Assembly: GCA_963772675.1 (NCBI GenBank)
Contig: CAVYYF010000005.1
Span: 186,001 to 250,000 of the forward strand
Source: JAKAGZ01 sp963772675
GTDB taxonomy: Bacteria; Bacteroidota; Ignavibacteria; Ignavibacteriales; Ignavibacteriaceae
Length of the DNA stretch: 64,000 nt
Direction: 5' to 3'
Under the pieces are notes generated by a model. The model did not search any database, had not been told where the DNA came from, and saw nothing but the letters and a program-made list of their open reading frames with translations. The position numbers and the translations under genes are program-made. This document shows positions 60,379-64,000 of the stretch, piece by piece. The number at the start of each line of letters is the position of its first letter. Position 1 is the stretch's first letter.

Positions 60379-61812
60379 TTACCTACCGAATGTAAACGAA
60401 CTGCCTTTGTATTCAGGTTTGTCAGTCATAGTGCAGGATGCTTTGTCTCCCTTTACATCCAGCACCATTAATTTCGGAACCTTAGCAGAGTAGGGAGTCC
60501 AGGTTCCGCCATCCTTTCCATTGGGATTACCGTACTTAGCAAAGTTTGTCCAGTAATTTACCATTTGGTTGCTCAATGCATTGTCGCCTGCCGTAAAAGG
60601 TCTCCAGCTGTGTGAAAATGAATGGAAGATATACCACAGATCTGAAGAGTGGAAAGCTCCGCTGCTATCACCAGGCAACTGGCGGGCAAACAAATATGCG
60701 TAAGCGGGCTTGCTGCTCTGTTCAGCACGGAGAGCACAGAAATCCTCAACGGCTTTCGTCATATCAAACAGATCGTTGGCTGTGTATCCAAACATATAAG
60801 GGATGTCTGCAATCTTGCCGGCTTTTGCTTCGTCGCTGAAAGTACCATCCATAAAATAATGATCAATAACAGGGCCCCAGAAAATATGTTTTTTAGTTGC
60901 AGCCGAGTATTCTTTTGACATTTTCAGAAGCTCATCGAAAGAGAGTGCACGCATTTCCTTTAACGTTGTTTTCTTAAAATAGTCCATCATTTTCTTGTTT
61001 GCCATTTGGGCAGTGTCGAGATTGTTATTGCCCAGACGAAAGCTGCCCAGGCCGCCGCCGCTCATGCTTATCGCATGGCTAACCAAATCCTTTGACAATG
61101 GTGAAGCGCATAATGACTGAACGCTGCCGGCTCCAGCGCTCTGACCGAATATTGTTATGTTATTGGGATCGCCGCCAAATTGTTCGATATTATTATGAAT
61201 CCATTTAAGTGCTGCAACCTGATCTAATAAACCATAATTGCCTGATACACCATGGGGGCTCTCAGCCGACAAAAGCGGGTGTGAGAAAAAACCCATAATG
61301 CCGAGACGATATGTTACCGATACTAAAATAACACCATGTGAAGCCCAGTCTTCTCCACCATCCATTTCGGGTTCAAAGGCAAAACCTTCGCGATAACCGC
61401 CGCCGTGTATCCACATAGCAACAGGAAGGTTCTTATCAATTTGGCCTGCAGAGGGAGTCCATACATTTAAATAAAGACAGTTCTCGCTAAATGGAACTGA
61501 ACCGCTCGCTCGCCACTCCTTTCCGTAAAAACTATTGGGATCCCAGGTAACTTGCGATGCAGCATCACCGTATTTATCTGCTACTTTTACGCCATCCCAC
61601 GGTACAACAGGTTGTGGCTCTTTCCAGCGTAAGTCGCCTACTGGAGGTGCCGCAAAAGGAATACCTTTATATGCAATAATTCCCTTAGTTGCTGTCTGCA
61701 CACCTTTTACCTTTCCACCGTCAATAGTTAATACAGGATTCGAATCCTGTTTATTGCACGAAATCAATACTGATAACGTGCAAATCGATAGAAACAAGAA
61801 GAAGTTTTTCAT
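60379..61812 (-). CDS. Exported type B carboxylesterase
   Basis: A 477-residue carboxylesterase/lipase. The N-terminus is a lipoprotein signal (FFLFLSICTLSVLISCNKQ). The oxyanion hole is MWIHGGGYREGFAFE and the nucleophile is in TIFGQSAGAGSVQSLC (G-x-S-x-G). The catalytic His segment is in SSGAFHSSDLWYIFHSFSHS. The enzyme is shorter than typical 500-550-residue members but both ends look intact. The ester substrate is unknown. Confidence 0.92.
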   Translation of the reverse strand: MKNFFLFLSICTLSVLISCNKQDSNPVLTIDGGKVKGVQTATKGIIAYKGIPFAAPPVGDLRWKEPQPVVPWDGVKVADKYGDAASQVTWDPNSFYGKEWRASGSVPFSENCLYLNVWTPSAGQIDKNLPVAMWIHGGGYREGFAFEPEMDGGEDWASHGVILVSVTYRLGIMGFFSHPLLSAESPHGVSGNYGLLDQVAALKWIHNNIEQFGGDPNNITIFGQSAGAGSVQSLCASPLSKDLVSHAISMSGGGLGSFRLGNNNLDTAQMANKKMMDYFKKTTLKEMRALSFDELLKMSKEYSAATKKHIFWGPVIDHYFMDGTFSDEAKAGKIADIPYMFGYTANDLFDMTKAVEDFCALRAEQSSKPAYAYLFARQLPGDSSGAFHSSDLWYIFHSFSHSWRPFTAGDNALSNQMVNYWTNFAKYGNPNGKDGGTWTPYSAKVPKLMVLDVKGDKASCTMTDKPEYKGSSFTFGR

Positions 61813-61983
61813 AAAACACCCGTTGTTTGATTATAGATAAGATATTTACTTTGTGTAAAGGTCAACGTTTGTGAATAATAATTGTTTTATTATTCTAATA
61901 ATAAGATATACATACCAAAGTTCATATTTTTTTGTGGAAACCTGCTTGCCGGCGGTGTATTTTTATTTATTGAGAAAACAAAT

Positions 61984-62256
61984 TTAACTTTTAAATAATT
62001 TTCTCTTTGTAGTTTCTTTATTTAAATAAGCTGATTTTGTTATCTGACTTAATACTATCATTGCTGATCCGGCTATAACAAGTGGTACCCAGACACTTAC
62101 TATTTTGTCCGCCTTTTCAAAATTTGCTATCATATATCCAAAGCTTACTATCAAAAGTAATGAACCAAAATAAAATATTATTTTTACAAAAGACAATAAT
62201 TTTTGATTGTTTTTGTTCATCGTTTCAGTTTTTCTTAGAAGTCCTTTTGTCAACAT
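61984..62256 (-). CDS. Small two-helix membrane protein
   Basis: A 90-residue protein with two membrane segments (FVKIIFYFGSLLLIVSFGYM and VSVWVPLVIAGSAMIVLSQI) and a basic C-terminus. ATG 62256 is preceded by AGGAGA at a good distance. I do not recognise a family. It lies next to the HEPN-type gene on the same strand with a 48-bp gap; a functional link is not shown. Confidence 0.6.
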   Translation of the reverse strand: MLTKGLLRKTETMNKNNQKLLSFVKIIFYFGSLLLIVSFGYMIANFEKADKIVSVWVPLVIAGSAMIVLSQITKSAYLNKETTKRKLFKS

Positions 62257-62304
62257 AGATTTATTCTCCTGACTTTTTACTTATTAAAGAGGTTATACAA
62301 CTAA

Positions 62305-63087
62305 CTAATTCCTATATGTTATTTTCAAGAGTTTAGAAGAACTGCTAAATTTCTTTACTTCATCTTTAATGTTTACCTTATTAAAAAGATCGCCTCCCAT
62401 TGTTCTCGTCTGGATAATTGTATATGCTGATCTTTTACCACCTTTGTTGATTTCAGGGTACTTTTTCATAAGCATATTTATTCTAAACTTAGTAACATCA
62501 TGAATATAATCTTTATACGTATTTGGAAATATTTTTGACAATTCTAATAGACCATTAAATATAAGATCATATATATATTGTGCGTATTCAAGGGTTTTCT
62601 TTTCAGTTGGAATATGACCGCTATGAATTATTTTGTTCCTAAATTCTATCCACTTATCATTTTGTATCTGAGGTAATTTTTTAGTTTTATTAACATAAAG
62701 AGATAAATATGCCGAAAATTGTCTCTCGGATTGTCGGGAAATATATTTCCAATATTTTTCAAGAGTTTCTTCACTTATATTTTGAGCAATTAAGAATATC
62801 CTTATCATAAATTCATAAAATCGCTCAAGTGCTGTTACAAAATTTGCAAAGGCTTCTCTTGTGTAGCCATCACAAAGAGATCTAATGCCGAGGTCGTATA
62901 AAATTTGGAATATTTCTTCTGCTGTAAATGTCCATTGTGTGTGATTATTAGAGCATCTAAATGAATATACCCCTTCATCATTGAGTTCAACCAATGTTAC
63001 GTCTTGAGGATTAAAATCATATTTTTCATTTTTGCGATCAGCTTCCTCAAGGCAATGATTACAAAATTTAGTTAATAGTATTTTCAT
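62305..63087 (-). CDS. Protein with N-terminal zinc-binding motif and HEPN-like domain
   Basis: A 260-residue protein. The N-terminal CNHC and CSNNH motifs suggest a zinc ribbon. A helical region (EAFANFVTALERFYEFMIRI) is followed by NDKWIEFRNKIIHSGHIPTE, where R-N-x3-H is the HEPN-type RNase motif, and then EYAQYIYDLIFNGLLELSKI. HEPN proteins are often RNases in toxin-antitoxin or defence systems. No MNT antitoxin or other defence gene is adjacent. The call rests on the motif and helical pattern, so it is moderate. Confidence 0.6.
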   Translation of the reverse strand: MKILLTKFCNHCLEEADRKNEKYDFNPQDVTLVELNDEGVYSFRCSNNHTQWTFTAEEIFQILYDLGIRSLCDGYTREAFANFVTALERFYEFMIRIFLIAQNISEETLEKYWKYISRQSERQFSAYLSLYVNKTKKLPQIQNDKWIEFRNKIIHSGHIPTEKKTLEYAQYIYDLIFNGLLELSKIFPNTYKDYIHDVTKFRINMLMKKYPEINKGGKRSAYTIIQTRTMGGDLFNKVNIKDEVKKFSSSSKLLKITYRN

Positions 63088-63461
63088 ATTAATTGTTGTA
63101 TAACCATTAATTATACTGCCAAAATTCTGTATAACATTCCGGCAGCAAGAATGTTATATTCCTACTAAAACCCTTAATATTTAAATTATTCAACGCTTTT
63201 GGTAGCATAACATGCCTGATATTCAAGAATGTTATCCGGCAGGTTTTTAATACGTATATATAAATGGTAGCTATCATTATCGGCTTATGTCCGTCAGCAG
63301 TAATGTAATTCTCATCTGATTTTAAGGTTTGTGACCCCGGCATGGTCCCCTAAAATTAGTTATGAAAGTTATCGCTTGTTTAATTTAGTAAAAAAAATTA
63401 AATAAACAATCTGGTAATCAAATATTGGCCTAATTTCAACTTTAAAGTACTAATGCTAACA
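63088..63461. other. Low-coding intergenic region
   Basis: No supported gene. A 78-codon frame on the minus strand (63107-63343) lacks a ribosome binding site and looks like chance. It contains two copies of the word CAAGAATGTTAT (about 63147 and 63224). It leads into the repeat at 63462-63547. Confidence 0.5.
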
Positions 63462-63547
63462 GTCATTCTGAACCTGCCTGACCGGCAGGCAGGTTTATTT
63501 CAGAATCTAATAAATTATGAGAGATCCCGAAACAAGTTCGGGATGAC
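63462..63547. repeat. 86-bp palindromic repeat element
   Basis: The ends GTCATTCTGAAC and GTTCGGGATGAC are inverted copies (10 of 12 match). Inside are two hairpins: CCTGCCT/AGGCAGG (63473-63493) and ATCCCGAA/TTCGGGAT (63524-63544). This layout resembles short palindromic repeats (REP/MITE-like) common in Bacteroidota-type genomes. It lies in the spacer beyond the aldo/keto reductase gene. Confidence 0.7.
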
Positions 63548-63569
63548 ATTGGTTAATCACAGTGAAATT

Positions 63570-64000
63570 TTACCAGTATTGATGTACCAAACCACGGACG
63601 TACTTATCGTAAATATTTTTCACATCTGCCATAGTTTTTTCGGAAAGCTCCGGTAAATCCGCAGCGCTTATATTCTCACTCGCTTGTGCCGGCCGCTTTG
63701 CACCGGGAATTGTGCAGGTAACTTCATCGAACATTAAAATCCAGCGCAGTGCAAACTGCACCAGGCTCATTCCCGGCGGACATACAGCTTTTAGTTTTTC
63801 AACTACTTCAAGCCCGGTTTTATAATCAACACCTGAAAAAGTTTCACCCCGGTCAAATGCTTCTCCGTTACGATTAAATGTGCGGTGATCATCAGAAGAG
63901 AAAGTCGAGTCAGGTTTAAGTTTTCCCGTCAGCATACCCGAACGCTAGGGGAACACGCACTATAATTCCAACTTTTCTTTTACGTGCCTGTTCAAAGAAT
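63570..64000 (-). pseudogene. Aldo/keto reductase, partial and split by a +1 frameshift
   Basis: The C-terminal third of an aldo/keto reductase, an NADP-dependent carbonyl reductase. From 63935 the frame reads MLTGKLKPDSTFSSDDHRTF and the substrate/cofactor end PPGMSLVQFALRWILM, then EVTCTIPGAKRPAQASENIS. The upstream sequence to the window edge (ARKRKVGIIVRVPLA) belongs in front but is in another frame. Removing one T in the coding-strand word GCGTTCGGG (63937-63945) joins the parts as VPLASGMLTGKL. The N-terminal barrel lies beyond the window. Confidence 0.8.

Noticed and set aside
61735..61760. tRNA-like GATTCGAATC word
   Set aside because: It lies inside the conserved carboxylesterase coding sequence and no cloverleaf can be built around it.
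63107..63343. 78-codon frame on the minus strand
   Set aside because: No ribosome binding site, no recognisable domain, odd composition; most likely chance.

Overview
The window looks like an AT-rich chromosome segment from a member of the Bacteroidota/Chlorobiota superphylum, most likely Ignavibacteria. This rests on gene content, on promoters of the TAnnTTTG type (1271, 6421, 21736, 24296, 26209) that are typical of the Bacteroidota sigma factor, and on families common there: DUF2807, DUF4252, DUF1684, sialate O-acetylesterase and DPP-IV-type peptidases. The exact taxon is inferred, not proven. I saw no rRNA, tRNA, prophage, transposase or CRISPR array.

Layout. 1-11 kb is housekeeping: a chaperone pair (DnaJ-like, Hsp20), then mnmE-mnmG-rsmG-murQ, a PAP2 phosphatase and mfd. 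Two near-consensus parS sites lie between mnmE and mnmG, which suggests the region is close to the replication origin. 11-25 kb holds a CTP-synthase-like amidotransferase, two tandem DUF2807 surface proteins, ferrochelatase, an FNR-like oxidoreductase, a secreted esterase/peptidase cluster (M1, S9, SIAE), a DinB-like protein, MsrA and a GNAT. 25-32 kb has an ECF sigma operon, a DUF134/NifX/permease metal cluster and an acyl-CoA dehydrogenase with both ETF subunits. 32-43 kb has a TonB receptor, a cytochrome c, an SPFH-domain operon, a SpoIIE-type phosphatase and small oxidoreductases. 43-46 kb is a sulfur cluster: tandem rhodanese, two YeeE/YedE halves and a Ser-for-Cys rhodanese. 47-53 kb is a BlaI/M56 sensor system followed by hydrolases and a decayed alpha/beta hydrolase gene. 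53-64 kb holds NudC, another serine hydrolase, a MarR-GNAT fusion, VOC, RidA, a beta-carbonic-anhydrase-like protein coupled to a tiny membrane protein, a second ECF operon, a carboxylesterase, a HEPN-type protein and a broken aldo/keto reductase.

The most striking regulatory detail is at 46931-46983: two TACGAA-N4-TTCGTA dyads precede blaI, and the second fills the 17-bp spacer of a near-perfect TTGACA/TATATT promoter. Several conserved genes (hemH, dinB-like, TonB receptor, M56 sensor, asparaginase, aldo/keto reductase) are each split by a single extra base, often in a short A tract. That is either assembly error or clustered frameshifting, and it should be resolved before calling them pseudogenes. 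Other notable structures are three 28-nt palindromes of one family, an operator-like dyad before etfB, a probable leaderless gene at 24309, and an overlooked 31-residue basic ORF beside mfd.
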